Below, piece after piece: positions 24,706-37,336 of a stretch of 64,000 bases of DNA. Position numbers and translations under genes: made by a program. The stretch covers positions 26,584,402 to 26,648,401 of the forward strand of contig NC_088301.1 in NCBI RefSeq assembly GCF_032854445.1, read 5' to 3'. Source of the DNA: Liolophura sinensis (lineage: Eukaryota; Mollusca; Polyplacophora; Chitonida; Chitonidae). The number at the start of each line of letters is the position of its first letter. Positions within the stretch are counted from its first letter, which is position 1. Under the pieces are notes generated by a model. That model saw nothing but the letters and a program-made list of their open reading frames with translations, made no database searches and had not been told where the DNA came from.

Positions 24706-24905
24706 GACATTCGGCCAACTTTTATGTGAGAGATTCATTGTGGAGAAATGTGTGAGGATAGCCTCTATATATTGACATCCGGGCGACTTTTACATGAGAG
24801 ATGCATTGTGGGGGAATGTGTGAGCATAGTTTAAATATAAAGACATCCGAGCGACTTTCATATGATAAATGCATTGTGGGAGAATGTGGGAGATAGCCCA
24901 AGTGC
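24706..24905. repeat. 68-bp tandem repeat, three copies
   Basis: Copies start 'gacattcggccaac' (24706), 'gacatccgggcgac' (24774) and 'gacatccgagcgac' (24842). Each holds 'gcattgtgg..gaatgtg'. The last copy ends only a few bases from the splice donor of the ATD exon. Confidence 0.88.
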
Positions 24906-24911
24906 TCTTAC

Positions 24912-25507
24912 CTATATAAATCGTGCCCGTCTGTGTAATGGATCTTGTCTATGGGACTGGAACAGGTGACCCTGTTCACAGAGTTTTGCTGCGTGAATTG
25001 GTTCAGACCAGCCATCGCCGTGATCACCATGCCAACGCTATCATTGATGATTTCGTAAACTTTAATGGCCTCTGTCATTTTCAGGGCAATTGTTCCCATT
25101 GGGAAATTGCGTACAAATCCACGCCTTTTCGGCACGGCGTTTTCTGTTAATATCCATGTGTGCCCTAAATCGGTTAAATCTCTAATTTCGGACATGGTGA
25201 ACAACATCCGAGCGAACTCGTCGCTGCCATGAAGAACAACAATTCGGGCCTTGTCGTCCTTGAGTTGGTCTATGGCGTGTCGTAGCTCAGCAAAATTAGC
25301 GCGTCCATGAATTACCATATCTTCCTCGACCGTCCATTTCTTCGAGCACGTGAGCTGCCGTAAAGTGGTGTAGAAGCCGTCGTGAAGTAGCGTGTCCTCG
25401 ACCACCAGGCTGAACTGGAACCATTCGTTTGCTGACAACAGCTTAACCATCCCTTTGGCAAGGTGCTCCTTGGAAGGCTCCAAGCGTAAATATTGGTTGT
25501 GGTGGAT
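24912..25507 (-). CDS. GRIN3: NMDA receptor GluN3-like, exon encoding distal amino-terminal domain
   Basis: A 596-nt exon that opens in phase 0 after acceptor TTTTCAG (ending at 25508) and ends with two bases of a codon before GTAAGA. The peptide runs 'IHHNQYLRLEPSKEHLAKGM', 'VKLLSANEWFQFSLVVED', '...ARIVVLHGSDEFARMLF', '...LGHTWILTENAV', '...FPMGTIALKM' and ends 'DGHDLYR'. This is the periplasmic-binding-protein-like ATD of iGluRs: the 'LLxxxxWxxFSxV', 'TWILTE' and 'GTIAL' positions are typical, and 'DGxDLYR' normally precedes the linker to S1. No stop or frameshift is present in this exon. The ATD residues before 'IHHNQY', including the signal peptide, must come from upstream exons not identified between 25.5 kb and the window end. 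Confidence 0.93.
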
Positions 25508-28320
25508 CTGAAAACCAAGAAGAGCAACACTCTCAGTAATATCTTACAGCCAGAAAACATTGTAAATTGGAAATAAAACAGGAGGTGTGAGAAAGAGACA
25601 GTTAACGAACAATGCAAAAAAAGAAAAGAAAAGAAAAGAATCAGAAAAATCAAACCTGTCTGATGTAAAACGATATATAATTTAAATTAAATAAAAACAG
25701 AAAGGTTTCTGAGTCCAAATCTTAAAACCAACACAGTTAACATACAACCAAAACATTGTTGATATACTATGAGAAAGGGAATACTTAGAAAATTCATATG
25801 GTTTAGTGAGCCTGTGTAACTAAGGAACTAAATAAGCACATATAGTGCTTCTTTACAAGCATTTTATTTGATAAATCAGCGTGATAAATCAAGTCAAAAG
25901 TAAAATTCTGACGTAACTCAAATCGACCCCTGCACTACATAAGCAACAAGGAGAATGCTAATAGGTTGTGTATACCAACACTGTGAGGACAACGATAGTA
26001 AAACACTGGATGTTTTCAGGGCAGTGTTAAAATGCTACGGCTTCAGTTCGCCAGGACGTCTGACCCCGATGAATTATAGAAACATAGCTGAACGACGCGC
26101 TTAGATTAGCCCCAACGTGGACTTAAACCTTGGTTTGCTCGACATTCTGAGCGCTAGTAAACAAGGGCATTTATATAGGTTCTAGGCGCTCTCTTCTCCT
26201 CGGATGTGATAAATGTTTAACGATCGCTGATTGGTTGGATCGTGTCAAACTATACTACGTGTTTATACAAGACCACGTGAATCCTTGAAAACCCCTGCGG
26301 ACAGCGCTGAAATGTACTGGTGAATTTAAGACATTATCGTGCTGTGCAATTCTGGTATCCCTAGAGACGAGAGGCTAGAGGACAACATGATGTATACATG
26401 AGCATTATGGTTTATACACTTATCTACTGTCTAGGGTTAACTGGCTAATGCATCAAAGCTAACGCATGAGTTATGCCAGTCTGCTTTCCTGTAATAATAA
26501 CATGGCATATTGCCTTCGACTAGAGAAATATTCCAGATAATTTGAAGGGAGAAGGGGGAGGTGGGGGGGGGGGGGGGGTAGAAGGGTACTATTTTATTCA
26601 TGATGCCAATACACATTTTATTTCAAAATACATTCGGAAAATAATAAATAAATTGTCCACTGCTCGGCTTCTTTCAATAAAATGTATATAATCATGATGG
26701 CATGTGGATGGTGAATGGGTTTAACTTGACTTTGATCAAGTTGATAACGATGACCATAACCTCACTTTCATCTATCAGAGCTATCACAAATAAGCAATAT
26801 CCTCCCAAAGCCCAGCAGACGGGCAGATAAGCTGGTCCTTAGGTGAAAAACTTGACGTTTTGTGCAGTAAATGGGGAACAGATAAGTGCTCAATACCACC
26901 GAGATTATATTGGCATTTGGGTGGGAGAAGGTGTTGAAGCACCTACTGAACCCACGGGTGTTGTTTGATAGGACTGGGTGGAAAAGCCCCGTAAGACGAT
27001 CCTTCAACAAACACCATCCACTTCCTGGCGCAAATCGTCACAGATGGCAAACGATACACGATGCCTGCATCAATAAACGCTTTCCATGATTTTTCGATGA
27101 GCGCTATTTATTCCCGAATCCAAGACGGGCTTTTAGAGCAGTTGGCCAAGTGCCATTAAGGTAGAATGTCTGCAGAAACAAAAAGTGTTAAGTGGAATGC
27201 TGCAGGTTTACCCGGCTTAAACCAGTATGCATGTAAGGTCAGTACTTAAGGTCTGTTTCTGGTCTGCCATCGAATGGCTGGGTGCCAGGAATCGTATGAC
27301 GGCTGTGTGGTATAGACGAGAGCGAGGGGGCGATGTTGAAGATGGAATGTTGGAGGTGAATAGGGATTGCTGTCCTCTGCCCGGCGCTATAGTCTGCTGG
27401 ACCGGTCACAGTACGACTAATCATACTCCGTTAGCAGAGGTATAATGAGCTACCGTTGTTTACTGTTCATGACGATTCCCAGGAAATACCGTATCGGTAC
27501 CGACCCTTTTTGGGGCTTGGGAATAGGCGTTGTTTAAAAACCTACAGAACTGAATGTGATGGAGCCATCTATCAGGCAAATCGTTTCCGACCCGGAGAAC
27601 ATAATAAAACAAAACCTTCAGCTTCGCACTGCCCACATAACACCCGCCCTCGGAAAATTACTCAAAATATTTTCAATATCTAATTTTGGGAAAAATCAAC
27701 GAATCAGAAGAAGTAAAAGAGAGAGAGAGAGAGGGACATGGGCATGGGTAAAGAGAGATTACATGTACATAAGAAAACTACCATTATCCTCATTTTGGGA
27801 TTTGCTTGGTGGTTTTTTTTTATTTATGATCGGTTTCTCACCATCGATCTACGACGTTACCGGCGGGGTATTAAACCCCTACAGCTGGTTTAACAGCAAC
27901 GCCCGGTAACTGTCCCAGACATCCACAGCGTTATGGTAAATGCAACTAGGTCAAAACAGCCAAGTCTAACCTACATTACGAGACAGCCCGAACGAAAAAG
28001 CTGCCAATTTTGGAGAAAAGTATTCCCCAGACAGACGTCCAACAAACATGTCCTGCATATTTATACATGCTAACGCAGTATCCGTAAAAACACGGATGAA
28101 CTCATTTAGTATATGGAAAAAGGAAATACAAACACAAAGAGGCAATAGCAGGTGGAAAAGTATAATGAATACACAAACAGCATCGACAATAGTATTTGTA
28201 AACTACTATTTATTGCTTCGCTCACCGAGGCAAAAAGTAAATTGTTATCACTATTTTAATTCCAGTGAGAACCGGAAGATTTCCACGGAGTGAACATAAG
28301 ACGATGACCTTTTTCAACAG
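25508..28320. other. Intron or 5' flank, little recognised
   Basis: Contains an A/G-rich (AAAAG)n tract near 25615-25640, a poly-G run at about 26562-26578 and a short (GA)n at about 27718-27734. No upstream ATD exon could be identified. Confidence 0.4.
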
Positions 28321-28329
28321 AACAGTCAA

Positions 28330-29290
28330 CATTTGGCCTTCCACAGAACAGAATTAACATTTGACCATGACCAGTTTCCTTGGAACAGAGTTAACATAAG
28401 ACCTTTACCATTTTCCACAGAATGGAGTCTACATGAGACCATGACTGTTTTGCACAGTCAAAACTTAACCATGACTATTTTGCACAGTCAAAACTTAACC
28501 ATGGCCATTTTGCACAGTCAAAACTTAACCATGACCACTTTGCACAGTCAAAACTTAACCATGACTATTTTGCACAGTCAAAACTTAACCATGGCCATTT
28601 TGCACAGTCAAAACTTAACCATGACCACTTTGCACAGTCAAAACTTAACCATGACTATTTTGCACAGTCAAAACTTAACCATGGCCATTTTGCACAGTCA
28701 AAACTTAACCATGGCCATTTTGCACAGTCAAAACTTAACTATGACCATTTTGCACAGTCAAAACTTAACCATGACTATTTTGCACAGTCAAAACTTAACC
28801 ATGACTATTTCGCACACTCAAAACTTAACCATGACCACTTTGTACAGAACAAAGTTAACGTGAAACCATGATTATATCCAACAGAAAAGAGTCAACATTT
28901 GACCATGAACAATTTCCACAGAACGGAGTCATCATTTGGTCATGACCATTTTGCACTGAACAGTTAAGATGAGACCATGACCATTTTGCACAGAAAAGTC
29001 AACATGAGACCAGGACCATTTTGCACAGAGCAGTCAACATTGGACTATGGCCATTTTACACAGAATAGTCATCATTTGGTCATGACCATTTTGCACAGAA
29101 GAGTCAAGATGAGACCATGACCATTTTGCACAGAACAGTCAACATGAGACCATGACTATTTTGCACAGAGCAGTCAACATTTTACACAGACCAGAGCCAT
29201 CATTTGATCATGATCCATTTTGCACAGAACAATCCTCATGAGATAATGACTATTTTGCATAGAACAGTCAAAAAGAAATAATGAAATAAA
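28330..29290. repeat. 30-bp minisatellite, homogeneous core and diverged flanks
   Basis: Core 28438-28855: 14 copies of 'accatgactattttgcacag' plus 'tcaaaactta'. Variants 'gactatt', 'ggccatt' and 'gaccact' alternate in a three-unit (90-bp) cycle over the first copies. Downstream to about 29290 are diverged, irregular relatives. The 176-codon frame (decamer MTILHSQNLT) follows from the 30-bp period. Confidence 0.93.
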
Positions 29291-32160
29291 ATTTTGCAGT
29301 GGAACTCACAAAATTAGATGAATTTATTGAAAACAGTCATATTTTGTGGATGTGGTTGGCTTCTCCAGACCACAGGATGTCCACTTTAATTACGTGATCA
29401 TGTGAAATAAGCATATGAAAATGATGAAATGGTCATTCATTCAAAAGATACACATTGTTTGTTATTTACAACAACTTCTAAACTAGATTGGTATACGACT
29501 TGGGTACAGATTAAATTATCGCGCATGTACAGCATTGCATGTTTCTGTTGATGACTCAACATTCTTGTTTTTTTGGTAGATTATGTCATGTCATCATTTG
29601 CCTAGAACGTCCATAGCCGTTATGGAATGCTTATATCTAACTTTTACGACGCCTACACATTTGCAGATTTCTAACTTCATTGAACATTTTAGAGTTTTAA
29701 CGGAGCTTCCTTAAAAAAAAATCAAAAGTTTAGGCCACAAAGACCGAAACATAACAGTCTTCCTAATAAAGAGTCCTGATTTAACATATGGCATGGTCTT
29801 GTTTACACAAATCCTAGTTTAGTTAAACATATTTTTGCTGAATGGAATTCATGATAGTGTTATAATGGAAGGAACAGAAACGGTTTCTCAAATGTTGAAT
29901 CCAACCACAGGACGGCGTTTCACTTTACAGCAAGCCTGTTTGTTCGGGAGTTTTAATTCCATATATGGACAAATCCGTGTTCTTTTAAAACGTAAATTTG
30001 CTTAATTTCAAGAAATTCACGACACACACAAAAGTGGCAAACCAGTTGAGCATTTTGGAGATTAAACGCGTTTGGGTTCGTTTCGAGTCACGTATATATC
30101 ACTAGCTACGTGCGGGGTTTTTGCTTATGTAATGGTATAGCTGTGCGGATTTTTGGAGAGCAGAGAGACGATGATTAAACCTTGGATCAGTCGCCGCTGC
30201 TGGCGGCCCTTCATTATCTCCAGCGAGCTCCTGCTACAAATCTCGCACTTCTTCTCCTCACTTTCCCAGCAGAATAGTTAAACCGGAGACCTTTTCCCTC
30301 ACGAATACGGCCAATTACCCCAGCACAGGCCCGTATCTATACATGTATGTCCAGTTCTCGGTCTGTCAGCAGTACAGCAGTGCTCAGAAGAAAAGCCGCT
30401 TCACAGACGCAACATGGCCATTTGTTCACAGTCGTTAACCATTGCGATTGGCATGGATCAAACAGAAGGGTATATGCATATATACGGTGAAGCATAAAGG
30501 CGTTTCATATTATAGCAGCGATTTTGTCGATGAAACAATGTGCATCAAAGCGCAAGTAATAAAACCATGATATAATTTCGTTATTAAAAGTCCACATAAT
30601 ATTTACATGACAAATTGTTACGCTCGCCATCAGCATCCTGTTCGTGACGATTTGCCCGGTAATTACATCTACAGTGACTATGAGAATCCGGCGCTGGCGA
30701 TCGATACAACATCGCGTGAGATCGGAAGAGTTCGGCGTCTTCCGGAAAAGCGACTGCTTGGAGTATTGCATGTTTGAGGCGGGTGTAGTTAGGGCTAAAC
30801 GAAAATTCTTCACAATGTTGGTTTTACAAATTCCTCCATATTTCTGCGTCCATCTGTCATGCAAAAATTGGTGTTGAAGAAACAGAACTCCTCCAAGACT
30901 AACTATAAATCTCTAACAGTTTTAGCAATAAGTGGCTGCTGAATGTAAATTCACGTCAAACCTTGACAAAATGACATCGAATAATCTTTCAGATGTATTC
31001 AGCGAGTAATGATCGACCATTAGAGAATGAACAAGAACTAACTACGACTATTCGAAACAATGCCTAATTACTGTAGAGTATACAAGGTTATTCAGTGAGG
31101 ATAAACCGTTCGCACATATTGGACAGTCTAATTAAAAGAATGGTATACGAATGTTTTACTTAATGGCTGGGCTGGGGTGGAGGAGGTCAGGTTTTTGGAT
31201 TGGAGAAAGTCAACCACTGCAGCTCAACTGTCTTTAATACTTGAAAGCGATACAAACCAGACCATGAATCAACAGATTTTATATTCACTTAATTGCATAC
31301 AGATGGTGATAGACAATATCAAAATACTGTGTAATACACTATATATTTATTATTTATCTACTAGATCGTTATCTCAACGCCATTATCCGTCGACCATAAG
31401 CACAGTTGTAAGGGATAGTGCATTCACCAGGTAACAAAGACAAAGGCCCAACGACCTTGCAAAAATAGATAAAGGTCAGTGAAAAACGATAGGGTTCGTC
31501 TCAATGCCTAAGTGTACAGCTAGTACGAGTTCGGTAAACCTATAGCTACAGGCGTTCAAGAGATGCAGTGTTCGTTGGGGAAATGGATGGACAGACTGAC
31601 GTAGGTGAAGGTGCCAACCACGACATATCACTTTGCCTTTTGCCGAGGAATAAAAAAATCATGTATCATCTGGATGGAAAACGGTTAGCGTGCTTTCTGT
31701 GATATAGTTAAACAAGTGGTTGTCACATTTGTATAATCTCACGTTTACTGATTCTTAACAAGACGTTAAACTGTGAAATCCGAGAATGGGACCTAGGTAA
31801 TTACGAAATCCCTCCACACATCGGTGTAGCTCTGGACACCGGCGTGGCTGTTCACAACAATACATATTTAATCACATCATTTCCTCAGACTACAGCAATA
31901 GAAAGCGGTGATTTTAACGCGCACCTGGTCTGCAAGGCCATCGAATTAATAAAATATGATGTGATTTCGATCGGCGTTGTTTGATAAGGCCTTGAGCAGT
32001 GTGGATGATCCGGGAGAAGACACAACGGGTTTATACGTCACAGAAACGACCATTTCGAATGTTAAGCACGTCCTCGTTACAGCTCACGATTGATGCCGCA
32101 GTGAAAACAGTAAGATCTACTGTCCAAAGATTTGTCTTTCCATTGCTCTAAATGTGTAAT
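29291..32160. other. Non-coding stretch, nothing recognised
   Basis: Open frames (for example 30505-30864 minus) show no family motif or convincing splice context. Confidence 0.4.
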
Positions 32161-32164
32161 ATAT

Positions 32165-32600
32165 ATGACTTGGACAAATACGTAAGATCATATACCAACT
32201 ATGACATGTCGTCACTAATCTGGTTTTAATCTCCATTATGTAGTGTTCTATACCGTATTCCAGCATAAACCAGGATTCTGTTGGCGAAATAAGCATGTCA
32301 GAGGCCTGGTCCCTATTGTATTCTGTTTAGTGTGTTTGTACATTAAATGTGATGACGACACAACGTGTTGAGTTTTTCTTTCTTTCAACGAAATCAGTTA
32401 CTTCCTCAATTCTAAGGCTGTATATGTTGTATATACATAAACAGTTAAAAGAAAATCCTTAACTGACGTAAGACTTACAAGAAACCGGAATTCATTGTTA
32501 ATGCCTATACGACCACATACCAACTATATCACAATTTCGTAACTGCTCTGGTTTTACTCTCTATGTCGTAGTGTTTTATATTATCAGAGAATTTGACACA
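32165..32600 (+). repeat. Family-2 dispersed repeat, diverged pieces
   Basis: Two stretches with 'ctggttttaatctcc' and 'ctggttttactctctatg' blocks. The first is followed by 'aaccaggattctgttggcg' and 'acattaaatgtgatgacgac', matching the middle of the copy at 45.3 kb. Confidence 0.65.
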
Positions 32601-32727
32601 AACTCCGGGAATATGAGTCCAAACTGTTGATCTCATGTTCCTCTTTGCATAACTTAATATTAAGTCATTTGTATGTTTTATTCATTTCCTAGCCCTGTAA
32701 ATATGTCGTTGGTGTCCATTTTGTATC

Positions 32728-32795
32728 ATCCTGATGATGGCATAATGAAATGCTGAAATACTGAGCCAAAATGAAGTTTTCGCTTTTTGGAGTTA
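32728..32795. repeat. Short dispersed repeat, related to 53655-53725
   Basis: Shares the pattern 'tgatgg.a.aatga.at..tgaaata.tga..caaaat' with 53655-53725. It may be an element terminus. Confidence 0.4.
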
Positions 32796-33620
32796 CACTG
32801 TCTTGAGTATGACTTTATATACTTTATGAGTTTAGTGGTGGTTGTTTTGGAAATTGGTCTTGCGATTATTGATCAAGAACGTCTGTTGACGACTGGTATA
32901 CAAATGTGAGTTACGAGGCATCTAGATTTCTTAGGAATTACTTTCATAAACTTCACAAGTGCCTGTTGTAATTAAACTACTACCATGTGTGAGAGATGAC
33001 TTTTTATCACTATACCACAAGATAAACGAGAAATCTTTCTGAAGGATTATTACTGAAGTGCCATCTGTTGTATGAAGACCGGGTGATCTTCGCTAGATCT
33101 GTTCGCCAAGATAAACCAAGGACGCGGCAAAGAAAAATTGCCATCGGAAAGACATCGGGAATGATGACAAATTGTCGGAACTGAGTACTACGTAAAGATC
33201 CCATTATAGATACCCCAGGCTTAAGCTCGTTATGTTGCCGACTGCAAAGACAGATCTGTATCTCTTATAACGTACTTGTACACACTTCCACTTGGTCACA
33301 TTTCTCCACATTGTTACATTTCTCCACATGGTTACTTTCCAGGCGGATCTGATGATCAAAGGCAACACTGCGGATAAACTCGTGACGGCTCAGTGAATAT
33401 TTCGCGTGAATTATAAGTTTTTCCCGCTGCATACACTGCAAAAATCATGGGGCCTTGACAGCATTTAATTCATGGCTTTTCTTGCTACAAAGATGCTTTA
33501 AAGGAAGTTAGCCGCCATTCTTTCGACAATGAATCCTATTTAAAGATAATAATTGTACATAAAATATAAAAGAGTTTCTAGGAAATAGTAGCTGAAAGTC
33601 CAAATAAGACATAAACATTA

Positions 33621-33891
33621 TTTATTTATTTATTTATTTGATTGGTGTTTTAGGTTGTACTCAGGAATATTTCACTAATACGACGGCGGCCAGAATAGTG
33701 GTGGGAGGAAACCGGGCAGAGCCCAGAGGAAACCCAAGACCATCCGCAGTTTGCTGGTAGACCTTCCCACATACGGCCGGAGAAGAAGCCTGCCTCAGCT
33801 GGACTTGAACTCACAGCGACCGCATTGGTGAAAGGCTCCTGGGTTATTACACTGCACTAGCGTACTAACCAACTGAGTCACGGAGGCCCCG
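33621..33891 (-). repeat. V-like tRNA SINE, full length with perfect target duplication
   Basis: Complete head ('ggggcctccgtgactcagtt'), core and tail on the minus strand. A perfect 13-bp duplication, 'gacataaacatta', flanks it at 33608-33620 and 33892-33904, showing LINE-type retrotransposition and a fairly recent insertion. Confidence 0.95.
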
Positions 33892-34414
33892 GACATAAAC
33901 ATTACTTGGAGGAGGAATGAGCTTTATCAGTTTTGTCCTCTAATCTAAGATTTGTTCAAGCAATATAAGTACACCTGCAGAAAATAAATCGATACTGAAG
34001 CAAAACCTCGTGACAAACGAGGCGACATGTACCAGACCAGTTAGCATTATACAGTCTGTATTCTGTATATACCAGACTATATATCGACTTTTGTATGGCG
34101 TCTCGTTCTTCCTGAGATTAATTAATCACCTCCATGTATAAGGATTTCTGCAGGTGTTCCGTTCGGGACCGTAGAAAATTGCAGGGTATTATTTTCTGGA
34201 TTATCTAGTTATCACCTGTACGGCTAAATGATTGAATGGTTGATGTTTAACGGCACATTAGCAAACCCCAGCGCTAGACGGGCCCATCGCGCGTTCGCTC
34301 GTTTAGGTTTTCGCTTGTCATTTATATGTTCTCGTTTTCTGAAAACACAGAAACAAGTACGAAAAAATGCAGGCATGGGTAATCAGCATACAGAGATCAC
34401 AGAGATCATTATAA

Positions 34415-35023
34415 AGCCCCGTCCAGACTATCCAACTTCACTCAACTTTTGTTGACTCAACAAGAGTCAGCGTAAAGTTGAGTGAATAAGTTGAGACGTG
34501 TTGAGTAGGCTGGAGGGTTCTCAGCTTCCTTCAGCAACAGTCAACACTACCCAACACGGTTGAATCGGAAATGTGCATGTGTATTTTTGTCAACAATTGG
34601 AGTGAAGTTGAGCGAAAGTAGCCAATCAGCGGGTGTGTAGAAATAATGTAACCGCCGTAAAGCACATGACCTGGGCAAAATGGCGACAAAAGAGAGAAAC
34701 TAGTCTCATGAAATGTCTTCTATGTCGAACAGCCAAGGCAATAAGCGCAGCCGATAAACCCACGACACGATTCTTCAGGCTGCCCGCCATTATGTCTCAT
34801 GCTTTGGAGAGAAAATATGGAGATTTCCCTCCAATTTATCGAAAAAAAAATAGAAAACACAACTCAACACCGTTCACCTCACGTCAACAGTGTTGGACAA
34901 AGTTGACCCATCTGATTTGTAGTGCGAACGAGACACTGAACTTACCTCAACAACATTCAACTTGCTGTTGACTCTTGTTGAGTCAACAAAAGTTGAGTGA
35001 TGTTGGATAGTCTGGACGGGGCT
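34415..35023. mobile_element. 609-bp terminal-inverted-repeat element (MITE-like) with TAA target duplication
   Basis: Termini of about 55 bp, 34415-34469 and 34969-35023, are reverse complements with essentially one mismatch. They start 'agccccgtccagactatcca'. 'taa' sits directly outside both ends (34412-34414 and 35024-35026). A 3-bp TWA duplication is typical of PIF/Harbinger elements. The interior is rich in gttgagt/actcaac submotifs and holds a 112-codon plus frame (34633-34971) with no transposase motif, so this is probably non-autonomous. Confidence 0.88.
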
Positions 35024-35026
35024 TAA

Positions 35027-37293
35027 GTCGCCTCAGCTAGAGAGAGGGGATGAATATCTGCTTTAGCGTTGGCGCATGCTATTTGATATGTATGTAGGTC
35101 ACCCGCAGGCACAGATTGTCGTTATACCGTTATTCTTCAAGCTTCTGTTACAAATGCTGGCAAGCTGTATGTGCTATGAATGGCTAGAGCCAGACGTCCA
35201 TGCATCAGTATTCAAACATCGTTCAGCTACGTCAGCATCAAAGATCTCCGACTCAAAGACAACAGCCTGCTGACACACTTACACACAGCCACTGCCAAGA
35301 AAGCTGTCTCATTTCTGTCTGAAACGAAACCTTGGAACATGACCAATTTGCTGCGAACGTGCCAGTCAGCAAGAATAAATAGAAATATAAGCATAGCGAC
35401 AGCAAAAACAACATGTTCTTCTTAGAGAAGGTTAATCTTAAAGCAGAAATGCAGCTACAGCACAGTGATTGGTATTTCACGCCGAATGACGTAAACATAC
35501 GATAACCGTTGGGTCGCAGGAAATCAGATTGTCCGTACTGAACAATCGCCCATGGACTTATCACTTTACTCTGCAGCCGAACCAGCAAGGCTGGGATTCG
35601 AACCTGTGACCTGAGTGACCAAGGAGGGCGCCGACGAGGACAACGCTTAGTCGAAGAAGCCAATGAGAGCCTCCTATGTACAACGTGATCAATCTCCTTT
35701 TAAACCTTTCCTGTCGTCCTGTAACAGTCGCTATACATGCACAGTAAATCTATATGCATAGAAGAAGCGACGGTTTCCGATTTCAGCAGTTTTAAATCAT
35801 CTCAATATCACTGAGTTAAGTACATTTGGGTTAAGGAATGGAATTCACATGGACGTCTTCACATATGCAGAATTCTCACGTTTCTATCTTCTGGAGATTG
35901 TTCCCTTTAACTAAAGGCTCTTTTGGTCCTCTTGTAAACAACAAAACATGGTGGAAATTGTATCATTTTCCCAATTAATTTTGCAACAAAATGAAGAACC
36001 AGTTCAGTGGAAACGATTGGGATGATATATTAATATTTAATTAAACTATCATATAAGCACTCGAGGGTGAATATATACCAGATACCATCACGCAATATAA
36101 CATTCAGGCCACTGTGCAGAATAACAGCAGACATGCGCACACGTGGTGACTTATATGTACTTACGAAGAGTTAGGACTGAATTCATTCGGCCTGGGAATT
36201 ATGATTGCTGCCTCCACAAACGTTTACTGAGAATTTGCAGGCCTGCAAGATTAGAGAAGTCACTGACGACGACATTGTGACTGTCCCTCCCTCCCTGGAT
36301 TTCATGTGTCCAGTATCATTAAATCTAGCAGGTATATTACTGTGAACGTTAATATCCACGCGCATCGTATCGACTTTTTCGCCCTTTCCTTCCCCTGTCC
36401 AGCTTTCGACATACATTTTTGAACACACTAACATACTCACCACAGATCAATTTGCCGTCCACACTGTTGACATTAATAAACATTATTGTGTTAAATTAAC
36501 ACATTATTATTTATTGTGTATTCACTTTTTTGTAAAACATGTTTTTATAACGTTACTTTTTGACCTATTCTGATAATAATATGGAAATTTTCTTTTCATT
36601 AAACATGGCTTTTGTGTTTGTGAGATAAAAGATGAAGCATGGAGGAAGAACAGTACGCCATTCCCACGTGCGTACGTCCCCATACCACCATTAATTAACT
36701 ACCTTTTGAAAGAGGGCTGTGTGCAAAAGGACGATGGAATAAAGCAATATGCCCTTCTGTGATCATGAGAAAGTTGTTCAGATAAGAGTAGCTTAAGTGT
36801 CCATATTAATCCCGCTAGTATTTGATTATTTCTCAATGGCCATATATAGCCCTGCTTCGATAATGCTCATTTACCAGGTTGACCAAGCGACACAGTTTTA
36901 GATGTACTAATCTATCTCTGTAAGGGTTCAAAGTGAGCCTCAGGGCTCTGAGAAAACTGGACGTCATCATGACCAACAGGTCTGCCCTTGAGCGATTCAC
37001 CCCTCGCATGCAACGATCTGCTCCCAACTTCGGAGAATCTATCTAAACCCAACGACAGTTTTAATTATTTAGCTTATTAGTGAAGCCGAGTTCACAGGAA
37101 GTTCTAAAGAAACGCGAATGACCCCAGTAAAAATATTACAACGGAACGTGTTCAGAGCACGATTTCTTAGTTAGGCCTTTGCGAAAGGTTTTACGTGTAA
37201 TATTAAGGGAGACAACCAGCGGTCTATAACAAGCCGGCTTCCGCCAAAACTTCGCATACCATAGCATGCTGTGCGTATTCAAAATCTAGCCTG
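35027..37293. other. Non-coding stretch
   Basis: Apart from the tRNA-like piece at 35565-35660, nothing supportable was seen. Confidence 0.4.
35565..35660 (-). repeat. tRNA-like SINE head
   Basis: The minus strand has 'ggcgccctccttggtcactc' followed by a perfect B box, 'ggttcgaatcc'. It could be a degraded tRNA pseudogene or a SINE 5' end. Confidence 0.45.
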
Positions 37294-37336
37294 TATGACA
37301 GTTGGTGAAATGGTAACACGTGACCTGTGAATCCGA

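Larger units (their letters stand above)
19794..24911 (-). other. 5.1-kb intron of the GluN3-like gene, mostly minisatellite
   Basis: Donor GTAAGA (24911-24910) and acceptor CAG (ending at 19794) join a codon split 2+1 (AG|A, Arg), giving 'DLYRALLHTKFPGE' across the junction. Roughly 20.4-24.5 kb is tandem repeats, and a further short array runs up to the donor. Confidence 0.88.

Noticed and set aside
28333-28863. 176-codon plus frame of decamer repeats
   Set aside because: A direct product of the 30-bp minisatellite. The frame ends where the repeat degrades.
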